Source of the DNA: Deltaproteobacteria bacterium
GTDB taxonomy: Bacteria; Desulfobacterota; DSM-4660; Desulfatiglandales; Desulfatiglandaceae
NCBI GenBank assembly: GCA_019307945.1
Contig: JAFDIS010000010.1
Location: 1 to 62,894 of the forward strand
DNA length: 62,894 nucleotides
Direction: 5' to 3'
Below, one piece after another: positions 16,331 through 25,315 of the stretch. Under the pieces are notes generated by a model. That model did no database searches. It had not been told where the DNA came from and saw only the letters and a program-made list of their open reading frames with translations. Position numbers and translations under genes: made by a program. Position 1 is the first letter of the stretch; each line of letters begins with the position of its first letter.

Positions 16331-19300
16331 TCACCCTACCAGGTCGTCCAGGTTCCAGTCAACGGCCAGCCTGAGCCTGCGGCCCGTTTTTTTCTCCCGG
16401 TAGACAAGATGCCCCTTTTCGAGCCCATGAAGGAACAGGTCCCGGGTAACCACCACGTCTTCCCGGCAATAACGGGTGAGCATTTCCATCTCGCCCTGTC
16501 TGAACCATGCTAGGGCCTGAAGCCCGTCGGCCGTTTTTCCGCGGCCCAGTGTTTCGCAGGCCAGGTGGTCCAGGCCCAGTCGGAACCCCAGCCTGCGATG
16601 GACGTCTTCCAGGATGTCGAAAGTGGGAAGGGCGAGGAGGTCTTGCCCCGTGTAGGCCCCCAGGACCCGGTAATCGAATCGTTTTACGTTGAACCCCACC
16701 ACCAGGTCCGCGTGGGACAGGCGTTCCAGGAGCCGATCAACGTCCTTTTCCTGGAAGGCCTCGAAACGTCTCTCCCGCGAGTCGTAAAGGACCGCCACTG
16801 AGATGCCCATCAGGTGTGCGTTGTTCCATCCTCCAACCTCCTGGGCCGATTTGCGGGTTTCCAGGTCGAAATAGACGATCCGCGGGGCATGCCGTTGTTC
16901 GGGGACGGGTTGGGGAGGCGGGGGAGGAGACTCCGCCCCCTGGTCTCGGCTCGCGACGATTTCCCCGAAGGAAATGCGGCCCAGGAGTCCTTCCATGATC
17001 AGGACCGCGGCACTCTTGTCCAGGGGTTTGTTGCCGTTTCCGCACTTGGGGGAGTGGATGCAGGAGGGGCAGCCCTCCTCGCAGGCGCACTGACGGACGT
17101 GTTCCAGGGTCTTGCGAAGCAGATCCCCCACCACCTCAAAGCCCCGCTGGGCCAGGCCCACGCCCCCCGGGTGGGCGTCATAGATGAAGATTGCGCTCTT
17201 GCCGGTCTGGGGATGCAGGGTGTAGGAGATTCCGCCGATGTCGTTGCGGTCGCACAGGGCGAAGAGAGGGAACATGCCGATGGCCGCATGTTCGATGGCG
17301 TGGATGCCCCCCATGAAGTGGAGCCCCCGTTTCTCGACCAACCGTACCAGGATGTCTTCGATCTCGATCCAGAAACCCACCGTTTCAAAGGTCTGCTCGG
17401 GAAGCTCCAGAGGAAAGGTGCCCATGAGTTCCTGGCCCGGGATGGACCTTTTTTCATAACCCTTGACCCGCTCCGTCACGCGGAGCCTGCCCTCGCGCAC
17501 GAGAAACTGTGCTTCCGGCCGGCTTCGCCTCACCTCGAGGATCTCGGTCTCTTTTTCGGAACGTACACGAGTGAAGTACTTGAGGTCCGTGCGGTGGGCC
17601 ACGATATCCTTCTTGTCCAGGACCAGGCGATCCACCAGGTACTGCCGTGCCCGGTGCAGGTACACCGCGCCTGGGTGACATTCCTTGAAGGCCCGGATTC
17701 CGCTCACCGTGCCGATGGCCTGACCCGTGTCCCGCTCGAAAATGGTGAAGGTGTCACCCGCGGCACGGATATCGACACCGAGGTGGGGCCTGCATCGCGT
17801 CGGGTACCATGCGGGATCGCCGTCGGCCGTACGGCTCAGGTCCCCGGACATCTCCAGGGCCTCGAGGTGGGCGGGCAGGTCCTGTTCCCAGTAGTCCGTG
17901 TCGGCCCTGGTCAGGGGCCGCTCCGCCGCCGCGCAGGGGAGGTGGGCTCGAACCACGAAGGGGTTTTGGGGGTCCAAAACGGCGGCCTCGAAAGACCGGC
18001 CGAAAAAGTCGTCCGGGTGTTTCATGAAGTACTGGTCCAGGGCGTCGGGCTTGGCCACGAGGATAACCATGCTCTCCCGGCCCGCGCGGCCCACCCGGCC
18101 GCCGCGCTGCCAGGTGTTGATGACCGTGCCCGGATAACCCACCAGCAGGCAAATGTCCAGGTATCCGATGTCGATGCCCATCTCCAGGGCGCTCGTGGAG
18201 ACCACCCCGAGCAGGTCCCCGCGGGCCAGCCTGCCTTCGATTTCCCTCCGCTCCTCGGGCATGAACCCGGCCCGGTAGGAGCTGATTCGGGACCTGATGC
18301 GGGGCGAAAGCCGCGAGACCCACACGTGGATCAGCTCGGTCACCTGTCTCGACTGGGTGAAGGCGATGGTCCTGAAACCCTCTTCCACGCATCGTACGAA
18401 GAGTCGGGCGGCGGAGAAGTTGGGGCTCGCGGCCGGGTTCATGAAAAAGAAGTGGCGGCCCGCCCTGGGGGAACCGGTCCCTTCCACCACCCGCACAGGT
18501 TCTCCCACGAGGCTTCGGCCGAAGGCGCCGGGGTTGCTCACGGTGGCCGACAGTAGGATGAAGCGCGGGCTTGCGCCGTAATGATGGCACAGCCTTTTCA
18601 ATCGGCGTATCACCTGGTTCACGTGGGATCCGAAGATGCCGCGGTAGGTGTGAATTTCGTCCAGGACCACGAAGCGGAGGTGCCGGAGAAAGCCCTCCCA
18701 CGCCTCGTGATGGGGCAGGATGCCCCGGTGGAGCATGTCCGGATTGGTGAAAAGGATGTGAGGGGGGGTCGTACGGATCTTCTTCCGTTTATAGGCGGTG
18801 GTGTCCCCGTCATAGATCTCCGCGGTGACGGGGGGATTGCCCATGGCTTCGAGCCAGCTCCAGAGCCCTTTCATCTGATCATGTTCCAGGGCCTTGAGGG
18901 GAAAAAGGTAGAGGGCGCGTGTATCGGGGTTCTTCAGGATTTTTTCGAGGACGGCCAGATTGAAAACCAGGCTCTTCCCGCTGGCCGTGGGCGTGGCGAC
19001 CAGGACGTGCGCTCCTTCCCGGATACCCTGTATCGCCTCCACCTGGTGTGTGTAGAGTCTCTCGAGCCCGAGGTGCTTCATGGCGCTCAGGATTTCCGGT
19101 GACAGATCCGGTATCCGGGCGTAGGCTGCCCTTCCGGGCGGGAGGTATCGGTGGTGCGCCACGGCCCGCCCGAACTCGGGGTGGTTTTGAATATAGTCCG
19201 CAAATCGCGACAGATCCAATGGAGATTCGCTTCCTTTCCGGGGGGTATCTTGGGAAAGCGTTCCTGCCTGTTTTCTAACACAGTCGAGGCATTTTTGACA

Positions 19301-19444
19301 GGCTTCTTTTCGGCCTTGCCGAGGTAATCGGGGCTGAAGAATCGAACCGTCGGGTCCGGAGGAATGAAAACTCGTGACTTCCGGAGCAAAATCTGGTAGT
19401 TGTTTTTTGAATCGCCCCAAGGCTTCCGGGCATCGCATGAGCAC
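16331..19444 (-). CDS. MrfA-like DEAD/DEAH helicase fused to a DEDD 3'-5' exonuclease (MrfB/YprB-like)
   Basis: The 1037-residue protein has a superfamily 2 helicase core with Walker A ATPTASGKS (150-158), DEIH (262-265), the C-terminal helicase motifs STSALEMGIDIG and GRVGRAGRES, and a DUF1998-type Zn-binding region (CACEEGCPSCIHSPKCGNG, about residue 800). Residues 855-1037 form an RNase-H-fold exonuclease with YFDLET (Asp860, Glu862), GFNVKRFD (Asp924) and YCREDV (Asp996). In Bacillus subtilis the two activities are separate adjacent genes (mrfA/yprA and mrfB/yprB) for repair of mitomycin-type damage. The GTG start is uncertain; the first 70 residues contain CQKCLDC and may be partly non-coding. 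Confidence 0.9.
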   Translation of the reverse strand: MLMRCPEALGRFKKQLPDFAPEVTSFHSSGPDGSILQPRLPRQGRKEACQKCLDCVRKQAGTLSQDTPRKGSESPLDLSRFADYIQNHPEFGRAVAHHRYLPPGRAAYARIPDLSPEILSAMKHLGLERLYTHQVEAIQGIREGAHVLVATPTASGKSLVFNLAVLEKILKNPDTRALYLFPLKALEHDQMKGLWSWLEAMGNPPVTAEIYDGDTTAYKRKKIRTTPPHILFTNPDMLHRGILPHHEAWEGFLRHLRFVVLDEIHTYRGIFGSHVNQVIRRLKRLCHHYGASPRFILLSATVSNPGAFGRSLVGEPVRVVEGTGSPRAGRHFFFMNPAASPNFSAARLFVRCVEEGFRTIAFTQSRQVTELIHVWVSRLSPRIRSRISSYRAGFMPEERREIEGRLARGDLLGVVSTSALEMGIDIGYLDICLLVGYPGTVINTWQRGGRVGRAGRESMVILVAKPDALDQYFMKHPDDFFGRSFEAAVLDPQNPFVVRAHLPCAAAERPLTRADTDYWEQDLPAHLEALEMSGDLSRTADGDPAWYPTRCRPHLGVDIRAAGDTFTIFERDTGQAIGTVSGIRAFKECHPGAVYLHRARQYLVDRLVLDKKDIVAHRTDLKYFTRVRSEKETEILEVRRSRPEAQFLVREGRLRVTERVKGYEKRSIPGQELMGTFPLELPEQTFETVGFWIEIEDILVRLVEKRGLHFMGGIHAIEHAAIGMFPLFALCDRNDIGGISYTLHPQTGKSAIFIYDAHPGGVGLAQRGFEVVGDLLRKTLEHVRQCACEEGCPSCIHSPKCGNGNKPLDKSAAVLIMEGLLGRISFGEIVASRDQGAESPPPPPQPVPEQRHAPRIVYFDLETRKSAQEVGGWNNAHLMGISVAVLYDSRERRFEAFQEKDVDRLLERLSHADLVVGFNVKRFDYRVLGAYTGQDLLALPTFDILEDVHRRLGFRLGLDHLACETLGRGKTADGLQALAWFRQGEMEMLTRYCREDVVVTRDLFLHGLEKGHLVYREKKTGRRLRLAVDWNLDDLVG

Positions 19445-19470
19445 CGTGCCCCGTAAATGAAAGGCGTCTC

Positions 19471-20250
19471 ATGAGCCACGGCAAAGACAGTCTTCCACCC
19501 ATCATCAGGCTCCAATACCGGAGTGGCGATCTCATTATCAAAGAAGGCGATTACGGAATCTCCATCTACAAGATTCTCCGAGGCCGGGTGGGAATTTATT
19601 CGCAGTCCGGGGACACGGAAGTCAAGCTTGCCACCCTGGGGCCTGGGCAGGTGGTGGGGGAGATGACTTTCCTGGGTCGGGCCAAGGAGCGCCGATCCGC
19701 CTCGGCCCGCGCCCTGGAAGACGTGGAAGTGGAGGTGTGGCATCCCGAGAGACTCGCCCGCGAATACGAGGAGATGCCGCCGATCCTCAAGTACATCGCG
19801 AATCAGGCCCTCAAGAGGCTGGTGCGCATGAACAAACTCCTGACCAAACTCAGCGCACGGAAAGAGGCGGCAAAGAGAGAGGCCGGGCGGGGCAGGGTTG
19901 AGCCCGGGGAGTCCCAGCGGCAGTTTTACCGCAAGGAAATCGACCGTCCATTCGAGTACCGGCCCCTGGACGGCCCGTCCCATGTGACCCTCACGGGGCA
20001 AGTGAAGGACATCAGTCTCGGCGGGGTCGGTGCGGTGGTAAGTTCCCGAAACACCAAGGTATTTCCTCACGAACGGGGGGAAGAAGTCCGCCTTCATCTG
20101 GTCCTGCCGGACGGCAAAGAGATCGAGGGGAGGGCGAAGATTGTCTCCATTCGAAGGGACAAGACACCGGGCCGCGTTTTTCTCGGCCTCAACTTCACGG
20201 ATATGACCTATGAGTCCAAGAAGCGGCTCGGATTTTTTCTCATGCCCTGA
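19471..20250 (+). CDS. Cyclic-nucleotide-binding domain plus PilZ domain protein
   Basis: Residues about 10-120 form a cNMP/CRP-type beta-barrel (GDLIIKEGDYGISIYKILRG, then GPGQVVGEMTFLG, close to the phosphate-binding cassette). Residues about 150-255 form a PilZ domain with a basic N-terminal patch and DISLGGVGAVV matching D/N-x-S-x-x-G for cyclic di-GMP binding. There is no helix-turn-helix. It probably acts as a sensor or adaptor that combines two nucleotide signals. It is divergent from the helicase and precedes another cNMP-domain protein by 23 bp. Confidence 0.88.
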   Translation: MSHGKDSLPPIIRLQYRSGDLIIKEGDYGISIYKILRGRVGIYSQSGDTEVKLATLGPGQVVGEMTFLGRAKERRSASARALEDVEVEVWHPERLAREYEEMPPILKYIANQALKRLVRMNKLLTKLSARKEAAKREAGRGRVEPGESQRQFYRKEIDRPFEYRPLDGPSHVTLTGQVKDISLGGVGAVVSSRNTKVFPHERGEEVRLHLVLPDGKEIEGRAKIVSIRRDKTPGRVFLGLNFTDMTYESKKRLGFFLMP

Positions 20251-20273
20251 GCCGGGCCAGGGAGCATTCCGCC

Positions 20274-20675
20274 ATGATCGAAGATCATTTGCTTTTAGGA
20301 TATATCGCCAGCGAGGAAACCTACGAGGACCGCACGGTGATCATCGAGGAAGGAAGCAAGGGGGAATGGATCTTCGTGGTCCTGGAGGGCCGTGTCAAGG
20401 TCAAAAAGAAGACCGAAAAGGGCAAGGTGACCCTGGACACGCTCAAGGAAGGAGACATCTTCGGCGAAATGGTCCTCCTGGAACAGCGTAAAGGCGTGCG
20501 CACGGCCAGTGTGGTCGCAGACGGACGGGTCCGCGTGGGGGTCCTGGACACCCAGCGTGTGGTACGCGACTATGAATCCCTCTCTCCACAGCTCAAGGAC
20601 CTGATCCGCACACTCATCGTACGGCTCAAGGAGACCACGGCGCGGGTGAGTGCCATGGCGGCCGGAGCGGATTAG
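20274..20675 (+). CDS. Single-domain cyclic-nucleotide-binding protein
   Basis: This 133-residue protein is one cNMP-binding beta-barrel (IIEEGSKGEWIFVVLEGRVKV, GDIFGEMVLLEQ, RTASVVA) with a C-terminal helix and no output domain. The Glu of GEM is present; the Arg after it lies in RKGVRTAS. It is co-oriented with and close to the cNMP-PilZ gene, so the two probably act in one pathway, perhaps controlling motility or surface structures. The partner protein is unknown. Confidence 0.88.
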   Translation: MIEDHLLLGYIASEETYEDRTVIIEEGSKGEWIFVVLEGRVKVKKKTEKGKVTLDTLKEGDIFGEMVLLEQRKGVRTASVVADGRVRVGVLDTQRVVRDYESLSPQLKDLIRTLIVRLKETTARVSAMAAGAD

Positions 20676-21004
20676 GCTCCCTCGTCCTTCTTACCGCCGA
20701 ACTTCTTTCTCATGGCATCGGCGATCTCTTCGTCCCCTGGTCGGGGTCCGGCCTTTTGTTCCGCTTTTTCCCTGGCGCCGCGAAGGATGTCAGACATGAA
20801 CGTATCCTCTTCGCTGCTCCAGGCGCTCCAACCGTCCGAGTCGATGTATTCGTCGTAGGAAGTGGAGTAATAAGGGTCATAGAGCCTGACGCCCTTTTCG
20901 GGATCATACTCGTAGCGTACGAACTCGCCGTCGAACCGTTCCATGTCTTCGTCCGTGAGGCCCAGGCTTTTCAGCAGGGGGATATGTTCTTTTTCCACTT
21001 TCAT
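20672..21004 (-). CDS. Conserved hypothetical acidic protein
   Basis: The 110-residue product is acidic and Tyr/Ser-rich in the middle (DPYYSTSYDEYIDSDGWSAW), with a charged helical end. No known motif or membrane segment is seen. It overlaps the convergent cNMP gene by 4 bp and starts 3 bp after the ABC-F stop, so it is probably co-transcribed with that gene. Function unknown. Confidence 0.7.
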   Translation of the reverse strand: MKVEKEHIPLLKSLGLTDEDMERFDGEFVRYEYDPEKGVRLYDPYYSTSYDEYIDSDGWSAWSSEEDTFMSDILRGAREKAEQKAGPRPGDEEIADAMRKKFGGKKDEGA

Positions 21005-21007
21005 TAT

Positions 21008-23008
21008 TCAGTCCACGCCCAGTTCCTTTTTGATCTTTTCCAGCCGGTCCTGCCCTTGTTCCCAGCGCTCCATCAACTCCTCCAGGCGGCTGCGGGTGTC
21101 GCGATAGTCCCGGAGCATGGGCACGCTTCGTTCTTTATCCTTGAAAAACTCAGGGTCCGCAAGGACTTTTTCGATCTCCTTCTGCTTTTTCTCAAGATCG
21201 CCGATTCGCTCCTCCAGCCCTTCCAGCTCCGCTTGAAGGGGGCCCACGATTTCCCGGATCATCCGCCGCCGTTCCGCCCGTTCCCGCTTGAGGGTCTTGC
21301 GGTTGGCGCGGGACCTGTGAGCCGCATCCGGGCCCCGAGCCTGTCCCGACCCCCCCCCGCGTGTGGATTCCTTCTCGTCCGGGGGCATTTTTTTCTGTTC
21401 GATGCGCTTCAGGTGGTCGTAGTAATCATACAAGCTGCCGGGGTAGTCGTGGATCGCCCCGTCCCTAATGTCCCAGATCCTGGTGGCCAGGCAATTGACA
21501 AAGGCCTGGTTGTGGGAGACGAAGAGCAGGGTGCCGCCATAGTCACCCAGCGCCTCGATGAGCATTTCGGACGATACGAGGTCCAGGTGATTGGTGGGTT
21601 CGTCCATCACCATGAAGTTGCCCGGCTTGACCAGGAGTCTCGCTAGTGCTACCCGTGCCTTTTCTCCGCCCGAGAGCACACCCACGCGTTTTTCCACGTC
21701 GGATCCGGAAAAAAGGAAGGCACCGCACACGGAGCGGACGAACCCCAGGGATTCCTCCGGCACAATGTCGTAGACCTCTTCCAGAATGCTGCGATCGGGG
21801 TTGAGCATCTCCGAATGGTGCTGGGCGAAATAGCCCATCTTTACGCCGTGACCGAAACGCACTTCTCCCCGGTCCGGTTCCAGTTCGCCCGCCACCAACC
21901 GCAACAGCGTGGTCTTCCCGGAACCGTTGGGGCCGATCACCGCCACCCTGTCACCCCGCTGGATGTTCATTGTGACGTCCCGGTAAAGCACTTTTTCACC
22001 GAAACCCTTGGTGATCTCCCGGAGGGTCATGACCACCTTCCCGCTCCTGGGGACCTCGGGAAAAGAGAACCGAATGGTCTTTTCCTTCTTGTGCGTCCGG
22101 ACGAGTTCCAGTTTCTTGACGAACTTGGCCTTGCTCTGGGCCTGGCGCGCCTTGGACGCCTTGGCCCGGAACCGGTCGATGAACTTCTGCGCCTCCTTGA
22201 CCTTCTGCTCCACGTTCCTCGCCTTGGCCTCCAGTGCTCTTTGCTCCTGGCGACGCGCCTTCACGTAAAAATCATAGTTGCCGCTGTAGCTCCGTACCCC
22301 TTCGGGCTCGAAGCTCAGGATCCTTCTCACCTGTCGATTGAGGAAGTCCCGGTCGTGGGAGACCAGGATCACGGCGTTGGAGAAGTTCTCGAGGAATTCT
22401 TCCAGCCAGCGCACGGCCGGAATGTCCAGGTGGTTCGTGGGCTCGTCCAGTAGGAGGAGGTCCGGTTTCCGGTAGAGGAGCCCTGCGAGGGCGGCTCGCA
22501 TCTTCCACCCGCCGCTCAGGGAGGATGCCGGGGCTTCCAGGTCGTCCGGGGAGAAGCCCAGCCCGGTGAGGATTTTTTGGGCCAGGTGCGACGGGTATTC
22601 CTGTTCCAGCAGGTCCAGGTCATGGTGGATTTCCGCGAGTTTCACGGCAAGCCGCGACTGCTCCCGGGAGTCCTTTGCCCGGGCGAGGGCGGTCTCAGTC
22701 TTTCGGAGCATCTCGCGGAGGCGTGGCCTTTCACGGATCGAGTCCAGTATGGATTGGAGAAGGGGGCCCGCAAGCACTTCATGGATGTCCTGGGGCAGGT
22801 ACCCCACGCGCGTACCCCTGGCGATTCGCACTTCTCCCCGGTCCGGTTCCAGTTCGCCTGCCAGGAGTCGGAGCAGGGTGGTCTTGCCTGAGCCGTTTCT
22901 CCCCACAAGGCCTATGCGGTCGCCCGGCTCCACCTGGAACCGAATGTCGCTGAAGATCTCCTTTCCGGCGAATCTCACTGATGCGCCTATGATGTCCGCC
23001 AGACTCAC
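21008..23008 (-). CDS. ABC-F family ATPase (ribosome-associated, Uup/EttA type)
   Basis: The 666-residue protein has two ABC domains: GRNGSGKTT with LSGGW in the first, GPNGSGKTT with LSGGEKARVALARLL in the second. They are joined by a basic coiled linker (P-site tRNA interaction motif region) rich in KA and RQ. A C-terminal coiled coil (about 570-666) resembles Uup. It has no membrane part, as expected for translation-acting ABC-F proteins. GTG 23008 with GGAGG upstream is chosen because homology begins directly there; the frame extends 160 codons upstream through repeat DNA without support. Confidence 0.92.
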   Translation of the reverse strand: MSLADIIGASVRFAGKEIFSDIRFQVEPGDRIGLVGRNGSGKTTLLRLLAGELEPDRGEVRIARGTRVGYLPQDIHEVLAGPLLQSILDSIRERPRLREMLRKTETALARAKDSREQSRLAVKLAEIHHDLDLLEQEYPSHLAQKILTGLGFSPDDLEAPASSLSGGWKMRAALAGLLYRKPDLLLLDEPTNHLDIPAVRWLEEFLENFSNAVILVSHDRDFLNRQVRRILSFEPEGVRSYSGNYDFYVKARRQEQRALEAKARNVEQKVKEAQKFIDRFRAKASKARQAQSKAKFVKKLELVRTHKKEKTIRFSFPEVPRSGKVVMTLREITKGFGEKVLYRDVTMNIQRGDRVAVIGPNGSGKTTLLRLVAGELEPDRGEVRFGHGVKMGYFAQHHSEMLNPDRSILEEVYDIVPEESLGFVRSVCGAFLFSGSDVEKRVGVLSGGEKARVALARLLVKPGNFMVMDEPTNHLDLVSSEMLIEALGDYGGTLLFVSHNQAFVNCLATRIWDIRDGAIHDYPGSLYDYYDHLKRIEQKKMPPDEKESTRGGGSGQARGPDAAHRSRANRKTLKRERAERRRMIREIVGPLQAELEGLEERIGDLEKKQKEIEKVLADPEFFKDKERSVPMLRDYRDTRSRLEELMERWEQGQDRLEKIKKELGVD

Positions 23009-23089
23009 TGTGCGTGAAACCCTCCTCCGCTTCAGATCCTTTGCCGCCGGGCTACGGCCCCGCATACAATGAGAATTTTGCGGGAACCT

Positions 23090-23230
23090 GTCAAGGGGGG
23101 AGATGGGGGACAAAGGCACAAAGGGACAGAGGCACAGAGGGGCGGAGGGGCAAGGGCACAAAGGGGTGGAGGGACAAAGGGACGAAGACGAGGAGGGAGA
23201 AAGAGTCGGGAAGGGGAAAGCCTCCTGACG
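23090..23230. repeat. Degenerate 8-bp tandem array (AAAGGSAC type)
   Basis: Purine-rich repeats of the form ACAAAGGC/ACAAAGGG/ACAGAGGC fill the gap between the CoA-binding gene and the ABC-F gene. The same unit occurs at 27.5 and 32.6 kb. No gene is supported here. Confidence 0.8.
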
Positions 23231-23259
23231 AGGCGGATTCGCATCCGCTGCGAGAGGGA

Positions 23260-23703
23260 TCAGACTTCCTTGAGCTTGCGGTGCTCCACCATGATGCAGC
23301 GGTTCATCACTACCTGCACCTTTTGCGCCATGGCCTTGCGGGCGCTTTCGTTGTGCACCACCCCCAACTGCATCCAGATGGCCTTGACCCCCGCCTCCAG
23401 GGCCTCGTCCACCACGCGAGGCACGCGTTTCGGGTTGAGGAAGAGGTCGGCAACGTCCACGGGGACCGGGATTTCCTTGAGGCTCCTGTAGCAAGTCCTC
23501 CCCAGAATTTCCTTTTGCCCCGGGTTGACGGGTATCACTTCAAAACCCTGTTGTATGAGATAGCGCGCCACCCGGTGGCTGTCCCGTTCCGGCTTCGGGG
23601 AGCATCCCACCACCGCAATGGTCCCGGCACTTTCCAGGAGTTTCTGGATCTCTTGTGCCGGCGGTTCAACCTGCGGCATTTCGCATCCGATTTGCATAAT
23701 CAT
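23260..23703 (-). CDS. CoA-binding domain protein (YccU-like)
   Basis: This 147-residue protein is a single Rossmann CoA-binding domain: TIAVVGCSPKPERDSHRVA, FEVIPVNPG, VDVADLFLNPKRVP and IWMQLGVVHNES match the YccU/CoA_binding_2 family. The substrate is unknown. It follows tatA on the minus strand by 29 bp. Confidence 0.9.
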   Translation of the reverse strand: MIMQIGCEMPQVEPPAQEIQKLLESAGTIAVVGCSPKPERDSHRVARYLIQQGFEVIPVNPGQKEILGRTCYRSLKEIPVPVDVADLFLNPKRVPRVVDEALEAGVKAIWMQLGVVHNESARKAMAQKVQVVMNRCIMVEHRKLKEV

Positions 23704-23732
23704 CGAACGGGGACTGAGTCCTTCTTGCTTTT

Positions 23733-24044
23733 TTATTTCAGGATGTCACGTACTTTCTCGGCCTTCTTTTTGACGTCCATCGCCTTTTTGACGCCCGGGA
23801 CCTGTTCCAGCACCTTGGCGGCAGCCCTTTGCTCCAGGGAAGGCGCGGCCTTGTTTTCTCCATTTTCCACACCCGCCTCGTGGGTCTCGGAAGCGGTCTC
23901 AGGCTTGAGTTCTTTTTTGACCTTTTTGAATTCCCGCACCGCACCGCCCAGGCCCTTGCCGATCTCGGGCAGCCTCCTGGCGCCGAAGATGAGCAGGACG
24001 ATGACTGCGATCACCGTGAGTTCCGTGGGTCCCAGGCCGAACAT
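23733..24044 (-). CDS. tatA: Twin-arginine translocase subunit TatA/TatB
   Basis: The 103-residue protein has one N-terminal membrane helix ([20 protein letters not shown]) containing the Tat FG-xxR-P motif and [12 protein letters not shown] of the amphipathic helix, then a long charged tail. ATG 24044 with GGGAGG upstream is chosen over an ATG 12 codons earlier because TatA proteins begin with MFG. The long tail leaves TatB possible. It would export folded cofactor-containing redox proteins. Confidence 0.9.
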   Translation of the reverse strand: MFGLGPTELTVIAVIVLLIFGARRLPEIGKGLGGAVREFKKVKKELKPETASETHEAGVENGENKAAPSLEQRAAAKVLEQVPGVKKAMDVKKKAEKVRDILK

Positions 24045-24120
24045 CTGAACCTCCCAATGGTTTACAGCCCCTGATTCCACGCAAAGGAATCAAGGGGATC
24101 CGGGTGCGGGGCTCGCTCCT

Positions 24121-25176
24121 TCAGGAGCTGAACACGACGGGTTCCTCGCCCTCTTGCCGGGCTTCCACTTCTCCGATATGATAGGCGTTTTCTCCCATGG
24201 CCTTGAGCCTCAGGAGCACCTCCGTGGTTTCCTCCTCGCTTACTACGATCACAAGGCCCAGGCCGTTGTTGAACGTGCGCATCATCTCGCGGTCCGAAAC
24301 CGCGGCGGCCTTTTGGATATAGGGGAAAACGGGGTGCCGCGGCCAGGCCCGCGGGTCGATGCGGACCTTGCAGGCCCGGGGCAGGATCCGGGGCAGATTG
24401 TCCAGGAGCCCGCCCCCCGTGATGTGGGAGATGCCGTAGATCTTGAAGTCCCGCCTGAGATTCCGGATGGCCGTGGCGTAAATCCGGGTGGGCTCCAGGA
24501 GCTCTTCGCCCAGGGTCCTGCCGAAATCTTCCACGTAATCGGTCACGGACATCTTCAGACCCTCGAAAAAGACCTTGCGCACCAGGGAATACCCGTTGCT
24601 GTGAAGTCCGCTGGAGCCGATGCCCACGAGCTGGTAACCCACGGCGATCTCGGATCCGTCCAGCATTTCTTCGTTGTCCGCAAGGCCTACCACGAAACCC
24701 GCTACGTCATATTCGTTTTCCGCGTAAAAGCCCGGCATCTCGGCGGTCTCGCCGCCGATGAGGGAGCACCCGGCCTCCATGCACCCGGCGGCGATCCCCT
24801 TGACGATGTCCTGGGCCCGGTCCACGTCCAGCTTGCCCATGGATATGTAGTCCAGGAAAAAGAGTGGTGTGGCGCCCTGGACCATGATGTCGTTCACGCA
24901 CATGGCCACCAGGTCGATGCCTATGGTGTCGTGTTTGTCCAGCATGAAGGCGACCTTGAGCTTCGTGCCCACCCCGTCCGTGGATGCCACCAGCACGGGA
25001 CTATTGTAGTGCTGGACGTTGAGGGAGAAAAGGCCCGCAAATCCCCCGATGTTCGTGATTACACCGGACTTGTGGGTCTTGCTCACTATGGGCTTGAGCA
25101 GTTCCACCAGCCGGTTTCCGGCGTCAATGTCCACGCCCGCCTCGGCGTAGGCGTCTTTTCGGCTCTCCGCTCCCAT
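24121..25176 (-). CDS. purM: Phosphoribosylformylglycinamidine cyclo-ligase
   Basis: This 351-residue enzyme makes 5-aminoimidazole ribotide in purine synthesis using ATP. Family blocks are DAYAEAGVDIDAGN at the N terminus, VASTDGVGTKLKVA, CVNDIMVQGA, GGETAEMPGFY and GISHITGGGLLDNLPR. ATG 25176 has AGGAG ten bases upstream and matches the family start; the frame extends another 37 codons without similarity. It is divergent from recG. Confidence 0.95.
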   Translation of the reverse strand: MGAESRKDAYAEAGVDIDAGNRLVELLKPIVSKTHKSGVITNIGGFAGLFSLNVQHYNSPVLVASTDGVGTKLKVAFMLDKHDTIGIDLVAMCVNDIMVQGATPLFFLDYISMGKLDVDRAQDIVKGIAAGCMEAGCSLIGGETAEMPGFYAENEYDVAGFVVGLADNEEMLDGSEIAVGYQLVGIGSSGLHSNGYSLVRKVFFEGLKMSVTDYVEDFGRTLGEELLEPTRIYATAIRNLRRDFKIYGISHITGGGLLDNLPRILPRACKVRIDPRAWPRHPVFPYIQKAAAVSDREMMRTFNNGLGLVIVVSEEETTEVLLRLKAMGENAYHIGEVEARQEGEEPVVFSS

Positions 25177-25315
25177 ACTCTTTTGCTCCTTGCGCCCCCT
25201 CGATCCCAACCCTGTCGAAAGATTCATGGAATCCGCCCCAGTATCTCCTTGAAGCGTGGACAATGTCAAACCTTTTTGGCTTGTCACCCAAAGGTGGATC
25301 TGTTAAGGGGTCCCC

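Noticed and set aside
16814-18556. 580-codon plus-strand open frame
   Set aside because: It is antisense to the helicase-exonuclease gene, which has catalytic motifs throughout this region.
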